In this document: positions 1 through 8,544 of the stretch, piece after piece
How positions within the stretch are numbered: position 1 is the stretch's first letter
How the letters are laid out: each line of letters starts with the position of its first letter
NCBI RefSeq assembly: GCF_000020605.1
Contig: NC_012781.1
Coordinates: 1,489,501-1,553,500 of the forward strand
DNA length: 64,000 nt
Source: Agathobacter rectalis ATCC 33656
GTDB lineage: Bacteria > Bacillota > Clostridia > Lachnospirales > Lachnospiraceae
Reading direction: 5' to 3'
Position numbers and translations under genes: made by a program
Notes under the pieces: generated by a model
Databases searched by the model: none
What the model was told of the DNA's origin: nothing
Seen by the model: the letters and a program-made list of their open reading frames with translations, nothing else

Positions 1-85
1 TATTGTCATCGGCATCAAGAAGTGCAATCTTGACGGTTGTTGAGCCGATATCAATGCCCAACTTATGTAAGCTGTTATTTTCCAT
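1..85 (-). CDS. 2-hydroxyacyl-CoA dehydratase activase (BadF/HgdC type), 5' end only
   Basis: Only the first 28 codons lie in the window; the gene runs off the left edge. The start ATG (83-85, minus strand) is preceded by a good GGAGGAAC ribosome binding site. The residues contain G-I-D-I-G-S-T-T, the phosphate-1 loop of the ASKHA ATPase fold, as found in the activators (archerases) that reduce 2-hydroxyacyl-CoA dehydratases. The family is common in Lachnospiraceae, often as very large proteins with a dehydratase-like domain fused behind the ATPase. The substrate and total length cannot be judged from this fragment. Confidence 0.7.
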   Translation of the reverse strand, partial: MENNSLHKLGIDIGSTTVKIALLDADDN

Positions 86-247
86 AGTGGTTCCTCCATA
101 ATGTATTACTTATATGTTTTTATATATCTTTCTTCTTATTAAAATATATAATTGTTCTATTATCAAAACAGAGATTATTATACGACAGATATCGACAAAT
201 TACAATGACTATAATTATAAAGAATTTGTGAATAATTCGCAGTCTCG

Positions 248-276
248 TTGACAAAGTATGATTTAACTATCATAAT
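248..276 (+). promoter_or_regulatory. Sigma-A promoter for the rhomboid-like gene
   Basis: TTGACA (248-253), a 17-bp spacer and CATAAT (271-276). Transcription would start near 283, giving a leader of about 150 nt. The first 11 bases (TTGACAAAGTA) are identical to those of the glnS promoter at 1307. Confidence 0.7.
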
Positions 277-292
277 AAATTTTGTAATAACC

Positions 293-411
293 GCTGCCCT
301 TTGCACTATAGTGTAAAAGGCAGCAATAATATGACAGGAGGATGCAGATACGTGGTTTTATTGCATCGTGATGTAACCACTGCTTGTCACATAATGGTGT
401 GAGCAGCAGTG
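293..411 (+). promoter_or_regulatory. Structured 5' leader with three hairpins
   Basis: The predicted leader holds a hairpin at 293-324 (GCTGCC against GGCAGC, closing on CAC-TATA-GTG), a possible stem 352-357/375-380 (GTGGTT/AACCAC), and a hairpin 378-384/405-411 (CACTGCT/AGCAGTG) with four inner pairs. The last two share bases 378-380 and so exclude each other. None has a T-run. No known riboswitch or T-box motif was recognised. The rest of 86-436 is AT-rich and shows nothing else. Confidence 0.35.
331..402 (+). CDS. Possible leader peptide ORF (23 codons)
   Basis: An ATG at 331 opens a 23-codon frame ending with TGA at 400-402. An in-frame GTG at 352 has an AGGAGG at 336-341 ahead of it. 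The frame overlaps the leader hairpins upstream of the rhomboid-like gene, whose own start at 437 has no evident ribosome binding site. This could be a translated leader peptide or chance. Confidence 0.2.
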   Translation: MTGGCRYVVLLHRDVTTACHIMV

Positions 412-436
412 AAATGAACCATGTCTGCTAAAATGT

Positions 437-1279
437 ATGAACTGGCTTAACAAACTAGAACAAAAATATGGAAGTAAAGCGATTCCGAATATCACTAGAA
501 TATTTATCGCTGCGAATCTGATAGGCAGTGTGCTGCTTTTGACAAAGGGAGATGTTGTCCTTTATTATCTGCAGTTTTCAGCCTCTGCTATTTTGCACGG
601 ACAGGTATGGCGTCTTATAAGCTGGATTTTTGTGCCGAGCGGCAGCATATCATTTTTACAGCTTTTATTTATATTCTGTCTGTGGACGCTTGGAGACAGC
701 ATGGAGTCATATCTTGGCTCTTTTAGGATGAATGTGTACTTTTTCGGAGGCTTTTTGCTGTATGATATAGTAGGAATGCTTGCATTTGCAGTGACACATG
801 TATCCATCAATCTGACTATGTACTATATACTTATAGCTATGTATCTGATGCTTGGTCTTTTGATGCCGGAGGCAGAGGTGAGGCTTTACTTTGTGCTTCC
901 TATAAAGATGAAGTGGATGGTGCTTGTTTACTTCGTGATGTTTGCATATGATGTGTATACCTATATGAGCTTTGGATGGCAGATTGGATTGGCATACGGC
1001 TCAGAAATCGTACTTGCACTTATAAATCTGTTGGTATTCATTTATGGCTGCAAGCACAGGCTCTCATTCAGACAGAATATGCACCAGAAGAGGAGAAAGG
1101 CACAGTTTAAGGCTCAGTTTTCCGAACCTCGCCCGGGAAGTGGCATCTCACGTCACAAGTGCTATATATGCGGCAGAACGGAATTGTCAAATCCTGAATT
1201 AACATTCAGATACTGCTCGAAGTGCACCGGCAACAAGGAATACTGTCAGGATCATCTGTTTACACATACGCACGTATAA
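437..1279 (+). CDS. Rhomboid-like membrane protein with C-terminal zinc ribbon
   Basis: A 280-residue protein with about six membrane segments (near 18-37, 63-83, 98-120, 124-147, 150-175, 186-205). G-Q-V-W-R-L around residues 55-60 matches the W-R conserved loop of rhomboids and derlins. I see no G-x-S-G serine motif in a membrane segment, so it is probably an inactive rhomboid. The soluble tail carries C242-x2-C245, C260-x2-C263 and C270 with H273, H277 and H279, a likely zinc ribbon. No Shine-Dalgarno is visible before the ATG; homology-like content begins at this Met. Function unknown; membrane protein binding or quality control would be a guess. Confidence 0.7.
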   Translation: MNWLNKLEQKYGSKAIPNITRIFIAANLIGSVLLLTKGDVVLYYLQFSASAILHGQVWRLISWIFVPSGSISFLQLLFIFCLWTLGDSMESYLGSFRMNVYFFGGFLLYDIVGMLAFAVTHVSINLTMYYILIAMYLMLGLLMPEAEVRLYFVLPIKMKWMVLVYFVMFAYDVYTYMSFGWQIGLAYGSEIVLALINLLVFIYGCKHRLSFRQNMHQKRRKAQFKAQFSEPRPGSGISRHKCYICGRTELSNPELTFRYCSKCTGNKEYCQDHLFTHTHV

Positions 1280-1306
1280 TATACATGTACTACTTTTTCT
1301 AATTCA

Positions 1307-1335
1307 TTGACAAAGTAAACTGATGAATTTATAAT
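1307..1335 (+). promoter_or_regulatory. Consensus sigma-A promoter of glnS
   Basis: TTGACA (1307-1312), a 17-bp spacer, then TATAAT (1330-1335): a full consensus match. A GGAGGAAC ribosome binding site follows just before the ATG at 1366. Confidence 0.85.
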
Positions 1336-1365
1336 GGACACAGTATTATTTTCGGAGGAACATTT

Positions 1366-3051
1366 ATGGAGAACGAGGCAACAGTTTCGAAAAATTTTAT
1401 TGAACAGATTATTGAGAAGGACTTGGCTGAGGGTCATTGCAAGACTGTAAAGACCAGATTCCCACCGGAGCCAAACGGTTATTTGCATATCGGCCATGCG
1501 AAGTCTATTCTTTTAAACTATGGACTGGCAAAGAAGTATGACGGACAGTTCAATCTCAGGTTTGATGATACAAACCCTACCAAGGAGCGTCTGGAGTTTG
1601 TAGAGTCTATCGAGGCCGATGTTAAGTGGCTTGGTGCTGACTGGGCTGACAGGAAGTTTTTTGCATCCAATTACTTCGACAAGATGTATGAGTGTGCAGT
1701 AGGACTGATAAAGAAGGGAAAGGCATATGTATCTGATCTGACACCTGATGAGATAAGAGAGTATAGAGGTACACTCACAGAGGCCGGCAAGGAGGATCCA
1801 TACTCAAAGAGAAGTGTTGAGGAAAACTTAGACCTTTTTGAGCGCATGAAAAACGGTGAGTTCGAGGATGGCACAAAGGTACTTCGTGCGAGAATTGACA
1901 TGAGCTCTTCAAACATCAATATGAGAGATCCGATTCTTTACCGTGTGGCTCATATGACACATCACAATACAGGTGATAAATGGTGTGTATATCCTATGTA
2001 TGATTTTGCTCATCCTATAGAGGATGCTATTGAGGGCATCACACATTCTATATGTACTCTTGAGTTTGAAGACCACAGACCGCTGTATGATTGGGTGGTT
2101 ATTGAATGTGGATTTAAGAATTCTCCAGAGGAGTCGCCAAAGCAGATTGAGTTTGCAAAGCTCTATCTGACTAATGTTGTAACAGGAAAGAGATATATCA
2201 AGCGTCTTGTTGAGGACGGTATCGTTGATGGCTGGGATGACCCGAGGCTTGTTTCTATAGCAGCGCTCAGACGCAGGGGCTTCACACCGGAGTCTATCCA
2301 GAATTTTGTTGATCTGTGTGGTATATCAAAAGCTAACAGCTCTGTTGACTACGCTATGCTTGAGTACTGTATCCGAGAGGATTTAAAGGCTAAGCGCCCT
2401 CGTATGATGGCTGTGCTTGATCCGGTCAAGGTGATTATCGACAATTACCCTGAGGGACAGGTTGAGTATCTTGAAGTGGACAATAACGTGGAGAATCCTG
2501 AGCTTGGAAAGAGAAAAGTTCCTTTCACCAGAGAGCTTTATGTGGAGAGAGATGACTTCATGGAGGAGCCACCGAAGAAGTATTTCCGTATGTTCCCTGG
2601 CAATGAGGTGCGTTTCATGAATGCTTATTTTGTGAAGTGCAATAGCTGTGTGAAGGACGAAAACGGCAATATTACAGAGATTCACTGTACATATGATCCG
2701 GCATCAAAGGGTGGCAACAGTCCTGATGGCAGAAAGGTCAAGGGAACTATCCACTGGGTTTCAGCCGAGTATGGAAAGCAGGTAACTGTACGTCTTTACG
2801 AGAATATCGTAAATGAGGAGCTTGGAGTGTACAATGAGGACGGAAGCTTAAATCTTAATCCTAATTCACTCACAGTGCTTGATAACTGTGTAGTGGAGCC
2901 GGAGCTTATGAGTGCCAAGGCTTATGACAGCTTCCAGTTTGTCAGAAATGGCTTCTTCTGCGCGGATTGCAAGGACTCAAAGGATGGACAGCCTGTATTT
3001 AACAGAATCGTCTCATTAAAGAGCTCATTCAAGCTTCCGACAGCTAAATAG
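1366..3051 (+). CDS. glnS: Glutaminyl-tRNA synthetase
   Basis: Class I synthetase that charges tRNA-Gln with glutamine in the cytoplasm. The 561 residues fit the bacterial GlnRS length. [12 protein letters not shown] (HIGH motif, 41-44) and R-F-D-D-T-N-P mark the catalytic Rossmann fold. G-W-D-D-P-R and the following R-R-R-G are typical GlnRS. The KMSKS-equivalent loop reads V272-T-G-K-R276, not V-x-S-K-R, so the usual serine is glycine. The C-terminal anticodon-binding beta barrels are present. The gene has its own promoter and is followed after 43 bp by the DUF2225 gene. Presence of GlnRS suggests direct charging rather than the GatCAB route for Gln, unless gatCAB serves Asn. Confidence 0.95.
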   Translation: MENEATVSKNFIEQIIEKDLAEGHCKTVKTRFPPEPNGYLHIGHAKSILLNYGLAKKYDGQFNLRFDDTNPTKERLEFVESIEADVKWLGADWADRKFFASNYFDKMYECAVGLIKKGKAYVSDLTPDEIREYRGTLTEAGKEDPYSKRSVEENLDLFERMKNGEFEDGTKVLRARIDMSSSNINMRDPILYRVAHMTHHNTGDKWCVYPMYDFAHPIEDAIEGITHSICTLEFEDHRPLYDWVVIECGFKNSPEESPKQIEFAKLYLTNVVTGKRYIKRLVEDGIVDGWDDPRLVSIAALRRRGFTPESIQNFVDLCGISKANSSVDYAMLEYCIREDLKAKRPRMMAVLDPVKVIIDNYPEGQVEYLEVDNNVENPELGKRKVPFTRELYVERDDFMEEPPKKYFRMFPGNEVRFMNAYFVKCNSCVKDENGNITEIHCTYDPASKGGNSPDGRKVKGTIHWVSAEYGKQVTVRLYENIVNEELGVYNEDGSLNLNPNSLTVLDNCVVEPELMSAKAYDSFQFVRNGFFCADCKDSKDGQPVFNRIVSLKSSFKLPTAK

Positions 3052-3094
3052 TTTTTGACTAAAAATAAACAGAAGAGAAGAATAGAGGTAAAAT

Positions 3095-3952
3095 ATGGAT
3101 TTAAAGTCAGGTATTGACAAATTCGGTTTAAATCCTGAAGACATAAATGATCTGTATGATGAGGATAAAGCAGCTGCCACCGGGGATGCTCCGGTGGCAG
3201 CTGCTGTTCAGACAGAGGATGAAACGGATTTTGTTTTTGCAAAGAATATAACATGTCCGGTGTGTGATCAGAGTTTTCAAACACTGACGGTACGGACATC
3301 AAAGATCAGGTTTGCTGGCTCTGATGATGATTTCAGACCGGTTTACAAGGGAATTGATACAATAAAGTATGGTGTCACATCGTGTCCGCATTGTGGTTAT
3401 AGTGCGATGAATGGCGACTTTGTACATGTATCGAGTACACAGATAAGGCTGCTTAAGGAGCAGGTTGCTGCCAAATTTAAGCCCGGCAGCAAGTCGGTGC
3501 CTTTGTTATATTCGTATGATGAGGCAATAGACAGATTTAAGCTGGCACTTTTTTCAGCGATTGTTAAAAGGGCTATGTATAGTGAAAAGGCATATATTTG
3601 TCTTAAGCTATCCTGGCTTTATCGCGGTTTAATCGAACAGCTTACGGCTGATGGTATCTCAACGGAAAGTGAAGAGCTTGTAAGTGCACAAAAGGCAGAA
3701 AAATATTATTATAAGCAGGCTCTTGATGGAATGACAAGAGCGGTTGCGACTGAGCATTTCCCTATATGTGGTATGAATCAGGATACGGTTGATTTGCTTT
3801 TGGCTCAGATGAATTATAAGCTTGACCATTGGGATGTGGCTTCAAAGCTCATTGCAAGGGTGCTTATATCAAAAAGTGCTTCTAGACACATTAAGGATAA
3901 GGCACTTGATTTAAAGAATGAAATTATTAAAAAAATAAGAGATGTGAAATAA
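3095..3952 (+). CDS. DUF2225 family protein
   Basis: A 285-residue soluble protein of the DUF2225 family, function unknown. An acidic, alanine-rich N-terminus (1-45) is followed by two CxxC knuckles, C54-P-V-C57 and C97-P-H-C100, suggesting a zinc site. The rest is helical, resembling TPR-like repeats; A-x-x-Y-Y-K-Q-A-L near residue 207 fits this. It follows glnS closely on the same strand and may be co-transcribed with it. The start ATG has a weak GAGG upstream. Its stop codon lies inside the left arm of the terminator hairpin at 3938. Confidence 0.8.
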   Translation: MDLKSGIDKFGLNPEDINDLYDEDKAAATGDAPVAAAVQTEDETDFVFAKNITCPVCDQSFQTLTVRTSKIRFAGSDDDFRPVYKGIDTIKYGVTSCPHCGYSAMNGDFVHVSSTQIRLLKEQVAAKFKPGSKSVPLLYSYDEAIDRFKLALFSAIVKRAMYSEKAYICLKLSWLYRGLIEQLTADGISTESEELVSAQKAEKYYYKQALDGMTRAVATEHFPICGMNQDTVDLLLAQMNYKLDHWDVASKLIARVLISKSASRHIKDKALDLKNEIIKKIRDVK

Positions 3953-3980
3953 TTGCTGTTATTTCACATCTCTTTTTCTT
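3938..3980 (+). terminator. Bidirectional hairpin terminator
   Basis: A 15-bp perfect stem (3938-3952 with 3959-3973), a 6-nt loop, and a T-rich run on the right. An A-run on the left (3929-3937) would act as the T-run for minus-strand transcription. It overlaps the last codons of the DUF2225 gene. It likely served both that gene and the convergent argG before the intron was inserted at 3981. Confidence 0.85.
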
Positions 3981-5886
3981 GTGCGCCTAGCGGCGCACGT
4001 TTCTAACGGGTTAAAGTCCCGAATCCGCCCGGTAGTGGGAAGGATATAGCCGAAAGCAAGGGTGTCCATCGTGAGATGGAATCTGAAGGAAGCTGGATGT
4101 GAGGAATATACTAACTCACGGGCAAATCTCTGGTCTGACGAACAGAAATCTCATATGAGGTCATGCATGTGGGTAAGGCAGCAAGCCATGTTGAAGCCCG
4201 ATAACTACACGGAATCATGCATGATAAATGAGGCAGATGGATGGAGAGGAAGAAACGTGTGGTACCTAGGGAGGTCTGTGCGGTATGCCTTGAAAGAGGT
4301 AACCATTGCATAAAGCAATGCTGAACGCACAGAAGTCAGCAGAGGTCATAGTAGCCGAGAGGTGAAGGACCGAATCAGTAGGAGTCTTGAGTATGACCGA
4401 GAAAGGAGGAATGACCATCTATGGCAGAAAACATTGAAAACAATGGCTGTTCGCAAAGAGATAATGCGGAACATGAAGGGTATGTGAAAGCGTCCAGGTC
4501 ATTCAATCGGATATGGAAAGAAAGAGACAGTGCACAGCCGAGACTTTTGGAAACGATACTGTATAAAGACAACTTTAACAGAGCGTATAAGAGAGTTAAG
4601 GCAAACAAGGGAGCGCCGGGAATTGATGGCATGACCATTGAAGAGGCTCTTCCATATCTAAAGGAACATCAACAAGAGATAACTGACCGCATTTATCGTG
4701 GAAAGTATACTCCGTCTCCAGTAAGACGAGTTGAAATTCCCAAACCAGATGGTGGTGTGCGAAAGCTTGGCATACCAACAGTGATAGATCGTACACTTCA
4801 ACAGGCAATAACCCAACAGTTAGTGCCGATCTATGAACCGCTGTTTGCAGATGGTAGCTATGGCTATCGTCCGAACAGAAGTGCAAAAGATGCAATACTT
4901 AAGGTTAAGGAGTATGCAGAACAAGGCTATACATTCGCTGTAGTCCTTGACTTGTCAAAGTACTTCGATACTCTTAATCACGAAATTCTCATCAATCTTC
5001 TCCGGAAGAATGTAAAAGATGAACGTGTAGTACAGTTGATAAAGCGCTATCTGAAAAGCGGTGTAATGGAAAACGGAGTGGTCATTGACACAGAGGAAGG
5101 CTCACCACAAGGTGGAAATCTATCACCATTGCTGGCAAACATCTACCTCAATGAGTTCGACCAGGAATACCTGAAAAGAGGTGTTCCATGCATAAGATAT
5201 GCAGATGACATCGTGCTTCTTGCAAAGAGCAAGCGGGCATCAGAGAGACTCTTGGAAAGCAGTACAAAATATCTTGAGGAGAGGCTGAAACTTACAGTCA
5301 ACCGGGAAAAGAGCCGTACTGTCAGCGTGTTTGCAATCCGAAATTTTAAATTCCTTGGCTTTGCATTGGGAAGGAACGGAGAGGGCATTTATGTCCGAGT
5401 TCATCCGAAGTCATGGAAGAAGTTCAAGTCCAGACTGAAGGAGTTATCTTCCCGTAAGCGATGTCAGTCAATCAAGCCAAACCTTGAGAAAATCAAGGTG
5501 TATGCGAGGGGATGGCTTAACTACTACGGAATTGCAAGCATGAAGAACAACATAGATGAAATCAACGGATGGCTCTATCACAGAATACGTATGTGTATAT
5601 GGAAACAGTGGAAGAAACCAAGGACGAAGGTACGTAACCTTATCAAGATGGGAGTACCCAAAGACTTGGCAATGCAAGCGGGTAATACCCGACGGGGACA
5701 TTGGTTCGCAACGCATACAGTTGCAGTAAACATGGCAATGACAAAAGAAAGACTGATAAACAGTGGCTTTTATGATTTAGCCACAGCCTATCAGTCTGTG
5801 CACGTCAACTATTGAAACCGCCGTGTACCGAACGGTACGCACGGTGGTGTGAGAGGACGGCGGTTAGTCACCGCCTCCTACTCGAT
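3981..5886 (+). mobile_element. Group II intron, full length
   Basis: The 5' end is GTGCGCC at 3981, as expected for a group II intron. A long structured, non-coding 5' region (3981-4420) precedes an intron-encoded reverse transcriptase. After its stop come a domain V-like hairpin (about 5816-5850, C-C-G-C-C-G-T-G against C-A-C-G-G-T-G-G) and a domain VI-like hairpin (about 5853-5880) ending in CCTACTCGAT, with a candidate branch-point A. The 3' boundary (5886) is set by the usual A-T ending and is accurate to a few bases. Insertion is directly after a terminator T-run, a habit of IIC introns. The encoded protein has no HNH endonuclease, as in classes C and D. I cannot fix the class. Both ends are intact, so it may be active. 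Confidence 0.9.
4421..5815 (+). CDS. ltrA: Group II intron reverse transcriptase/maturase
   Basis: Intron-encoded protein of 464 residues that would help splicing of the RNA and copy it into DNA at the target. Reverse transcriptase blocks are in order: R-x-V-E-I-P-K-P-D-G-G near residue 101, Y-G-Y-R-P-N-R near 147, a V-L-D-L-S-K-Y-F-D block with the first catalytic Asp near 170, G-S-P-Q-G-G-N-L-S-P, and Y-A-D-D with the catalytic Asp pair near 262. A maturase domain X follows (G-W-L-N-Y-Y, R-M-C-I-W-K-Q-W). No C-x2-C HNH endonuclease is found at the end. A GGAGG lies 11 bases ahead of the ATG. No frameshift is seen, so the protein appears intact. Confidence 0.95.
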   Translation: MAENIENNGCSQRDNAEHEGYVKASRSFNRIWKERDSAQPRLLETILYKDNFNRAYKRVKANKGAPGIDGMTIEEALPYLKEHQQEITDRIYRGKYTPSPVRRVEIPKPDGGVRKLGIPTVIDRTLQQAITQQLVPIYEPLFADGSYGYRPNRSAKDAILKVKEYAEQGYTFAVVLDLSKYFDTLNHEILINLLRKNVKDERVVQLIKRYLKSGVMENGVVIDTEEGSPQGGNLSPLLANIYLNEFDQEYLKRGVPCIRYADDIVLLAKSKRASERLLESSTKYLEERLKLTVNREKSRTVSVFAIRNFKFLGFALGRNGEGIYVRVHPKSWKKFKSRLKELSSRKRCQSIKPNLEKIKVYARGWLNYYGIASMKNNIDEINGWLYHRIRMCIWKQWKKPRTKVRNLIKMGVPKDLAMQAGNTRRGHWFATHTVAVNMAMTKERLINSGFYDLATAYQSVHVNY

Positions 5887-5902
5887 TTATTTGTTGTAAC
5901 AA

Positions 5903-7129
5903 TTAATTGTTTTTCTTGTTCTCAAGCTCAAGAAGCTTCATTGCACGCACCTTGAGTGGCAGACCAAACAGTGTGATGAAGCCGTCTGCATCATGGTGAT
6001 CATATAAATCTCCTGTAGTAAAGCTTGCAAGAGACTCACTGTAGAGTGAATATGGTGAAGTAGTGCCGGCCTTGATGATATTGCCTTTATATAATTTGAA
6101 TTTAACTTCTCCGGTTACATATTCCTGTGTTGACTCTACGAAAGCCTGGATTGCTTCACGAAGTGGTGTGAACCATTTTCCTTCGTATACTACCTGAGCG
6201 AGCTTGTTGCCCATTTCTTTCTTGACCTCCATTGTGGCACGGTCAAGGCAGAGCTCCTCGAGCTGGTCATGTGCCTCCATGAGGATTGTTCCACCAGGAG
6301 TCTCATATACACCACGTGATTTCATACCTACTACACGGTTCTCAACGATATCGATGATACCGATGCCGTGCTTGCCACCGAGACGGTTGAGCTCTCTGAT
6401 GATGTCTGCTACCTTCATCTTTTTGCCGTTGACAGATGTAGGAACACCCTTCTCAAATGTCATTGTAACATACTCACCCTCGTCAGGAGCATGCTCAGGT
6501 GTGACGCTTAATACGAGCAGATGGTCATAGTTTGGCTCCTGTGAAGGATCCTCAAGCTCAAGTCCCTCGTGGCTGATGTGCCAGAGGTTACGATCACGGC
6601 TGTAGCTTGAATCTGTGCCGAACGGAAGGTCGATTCCGTGTGCCTTACAGTACTCGATCTCAGCCTCACGTGAATCCATTTTCCAGTTGTCCTGACGCCA
6701 TGGAGCGATTACCTTGATATCAGGAGCGAGCGCCTTGATACCGAGCTCGAAACGGATCTGGTCGTTTCCTTTACCAGTTGCACCGTGGCAGATGGCTACA
6801 GCGCCTTCTTTTCTTGCAATCTCTACAAGCTTCTTTGCGATGCCCGGTCTTGCCATTGCTGTTCCAAGGAGGTATTTGTGCTCATAAACTGCGCCGGCCT
6901 GTACACAAGGTACGATGTAGTCCTCACTGAACTCATCACAGATATCCTCTATGTAAAGCTTTGAAGCTCCGGATAATTTAGCTCTCTCATCGAGTCCGTC
7001 AAGCTCCTCTCCCTGTCCGCAGTTGATGCAGCAGCAGATTACGTCATAGTCATAAGTCTCTTTAAGCCATGGAATGATAGCAGTAGTATCAAGTCCGCCT
7101 GAATAAGCTAATACAACTTTGTCTTTCAT
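5903..7129 (-). CDS. argG: Argininosuccinate synthase
   Basis: Joins citrulline and aspartate with ATP to give argininosuccinate, the penultimate step of arginine synthesis. The 408 residues match the family. The N-terminus has the PP-loop A-Y-S-G-G-L-D-T-T (8-16); [12 protein letters not shown] and [11 protein letters not shown] are the citrulline and aspartate binding motifs. It is divergent from argC-argB-argD, with an ARG-box-like palindrome between, so ArgR repression is likely. argH is not seen here. Its 3' end now abuts the group II intron 16 bp away, so its former terminator lies 1.9 kb downstream. Confidence 0.97.
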   Translation of the reverse strand: MKDKVVLAYSGGLDTTAIIPWLKETYDYDVICCCINCGQGEELDGLDERAKLSGASKLYIEDICDEFSEDYIVPCVQAGAVYEHKYLLGTAMARPGIAKKLVEIARKEGAVAICHGATGKGNDQIRFELGIKALAPDIKVIAPWRQDNWKMDSREAEIEYCKAHGIDLPFGTDSSYSRDRNLWHISHEGLELEDPSQEPNYDHLLVLSVTPEHAPDEGEYVTMTFEKGVPTSVNGKKMKVADIIRELNRLGGKHGIGIIDIVENRVVGMKSRGVYETPGGTILMEAHDQLEELCLDRATMEVKKEMGNKLAQVVYEGKWFTPLREAIQAFVESTQEYVTGEVKFKLYKGNIIKAGTTSPYSLYSESLASFTTGDLYDHHDADGFITLFGLPLKVRAMKLLELENKKNN

Positions 7130-7218
7130 AAGTGCGTGTCCTCTTTTCGTTTATTCTTTATGATGGTAACCATTAACTGCTTTTGTGTCTAAAAGCCTTG
7201 AATAATTACTTTAGAATA

Positions 7219-7247
7219 AATATATACCAGTTCTTTACATATTGCAA
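7219..7247 (-). promoter_or_regulatory. Sigma-A promoter of argG
   Basis: Read on the minus strand: TTGCAA (7247-7242), a 17-bp spacer, TATATT (7224-7219). It gives argG a leader of about 85 nt. Confidence 0.65.
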
Positions 7248-7268
7248 GTGAAAAAATATACATTATTC

Positions 7269-7284
7269 ATGTATAATTATACAT
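7269..7284. promoter_or_regulatory. ARG-box-like palindrome (candidate ArgR operator)
   Basis: A perfect 16-bp palindrome, ATGTATAATTATACAT, sits midway between the divergent argG and argC promoters. A partial second copy (TTGTATAATTTTT, 7289-7301) follows. ArgR binds paired AT-rich 18-bp ARG boxes; the match to the Bacillus consensus is partial, so the assignment rests mainly on position. Confidence 0.5.
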
Positions 7285-7304
7285 AATTTTGTATAATTTT
7301 TCTC

Positions 7305-7333
7305 TTTACGGATTGAAATTACTGTACTATATT
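7305..7333 (+). promoter_or_regulatory. Candidate argC promoter
   Basis: TTTACG (7305-7310), a 17-bp spacer and TATATT (7328-7333), placed just downstream of the palindromes. The -35 is weak, as expected for a regulated promoter. Confidence 0.4.
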
Positions 7334-7402
7334 ATTATGTATGATGCGTCAGACCCATTTTATATGGTTATGCAGAAATACAATATGAAAAGAGGAAATA
7401 CT

Positions 7403-8461
7403 ATGATAAAGGCTGGTATTATTGGAGCCACCGGATATGCCGGAGCAGAGCTCGTGAGAATTTTGATGAATCATAAAGAGGTAGAGATTGCATGGTATGG
7501 CTCACGAAGCTATGTGGATGAGAATTATGCCGATATCTATGGAAATATGTTTCAGATAGTTGATGCAAAGTGCATGGATGACAATATGGAGGAGCTTGCA
7601 GAGTCTGTTGATGTGATTTTCACTGCGACCCCACAGGGCTTTTTGGCAGGCGTGCTCACTGAGGATATATTAAGTAAGGTAAAGATTGTCGATCTGTCAG
7701 CGGACTTCCGTATCAAGGATGTAGCCACATATGAGAAATGGTACAAGATTGAGCACAAGTCGCCGCAGTTTATTGATGAGGCTGTATATGGTCTGTGTGA
7801 GATAAACAGGGACAAGGTCACAAAGGAGACAAGGCTTGTTGCAAATCCTGGCTGCTATACCACATGCTCCATCCTTACAGCTTATCCGCTTGTGAAGGAG
7901 GGACTTATTGACACAGATACACTTATCGTCGATGCAAAGTCAGGCACATCAGGCGCAGGACGTGGTGCAAAGACACCTAATCTGTTTTGTGAAGTAAATG
8001 AGAGCATGAAGGCATATGGCGTTGCCTCACACAGACATACCCCTGAGATAGAGGAACAGCTTGGATATGCGGCAGGAAAAGAAATTCTTATCAACTTTAC
8101 TCCGCATCTTGTTCCGATGAACAGAGGAATCCTCGCTACAGAGTATGCGACACTTAAGAAAAAACCTGATGGAACACTTCCTACATATGATGAGATTAAG
8201 GCAGTTTACGATAAGTATTATGCAAATGAGAAGTTTGTCAGAGTGCTCAAAAAGGGTGTCTGCCCTGAGACAAAGTGGGTTGAGGGCAGCAACTATGTGG
8301 ATGTAAACTTTGTGATTGATGAGAGGACCGGCAGAATTATTATGATGGGTGCTCTTGACAATCTGGTAAAGGGTGCTGCAGGACAGGCGGTTCAGAATAT
8401 GAATCTGTTATTTGGCTTCGATGAGGCAGAGGGACTCAATATGGTTCCTATGTTCCCGTAA
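7403..8461 (+). CDS. argC: N-acetyl-gamma-glutamyl-phosphate reductase
   Basis: NADPH-dependent reduction of N-acetylglutamyl phosphate to the semialdehyde, third step of arginine synthesis. The frame is open from a TTG at 7289, but the ATG at 7403 has an AGAGGAAAT ribosome binding site and puts G-A-T-G-Y-A-G-A-E-L (nucleotide loop) at residues 8-17, the family position. That gives 352 residues. The catalytic Cys is C151 in N-P-G-C-Y-T-T. It opens the argC-GNAT-argB-argD operon. Confidence 0.97.
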   Translation: MIKAGIIGATGYAGAELVRILMNHKEVEIAWYGSRSYVDENYADIYGNMFQIVDAKCMDDNMEELAESVDVIFTATPQGFLAGVLTEDILSKVKIVDLSADFRIKDVATYEKWYKIEHKSPQFIDEAVYGLCEINRDKVTKETRLVANPGCYTTCSILTAYPLVKEGLIDTDTLIVDAKSGTSGAGRGAKTPNLFCEVNESMKAYGVASHRHTPEIEEQLGYAAGKEILINFTPHLVPMNRGILATEYATLKKKPDGTLPTYDEIKAVYDKYYANEKFVRVLKKGVCPETKWVEGSNYVDVNFVIDERTGRIIMMGALDNLVKGAAGQAVQNMNLLFGFDEAEGLNMVPMFP

Positions 8462-8544
8462 TAATTAATAATAGGAAAGTAATTATCAGAAAGATGCATT
8501 ATAATGCTGATAGTTATATAAAAATATAAGGATGATTTAATAAA

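Noticed and set aside
293..411. T-box or known riboswitch upstream of the rhomboid-like gene
   Set aside because: No T-box AGGGTGG-type bulge or other known aptamer core was found.
4062..4313. An 83-codon ORF in the 5' part of the group II intron
   Set aside because: It lies in the structured ribozyme region, has no ribosome binding site or familiar sequence, and matches the place where RNA domains I-III must be.
6204..6530. A 108-codon ORF antisense to argG
   Set aside because: argG is well conserved on the other strand and no ribosome binding site precedes this frame.
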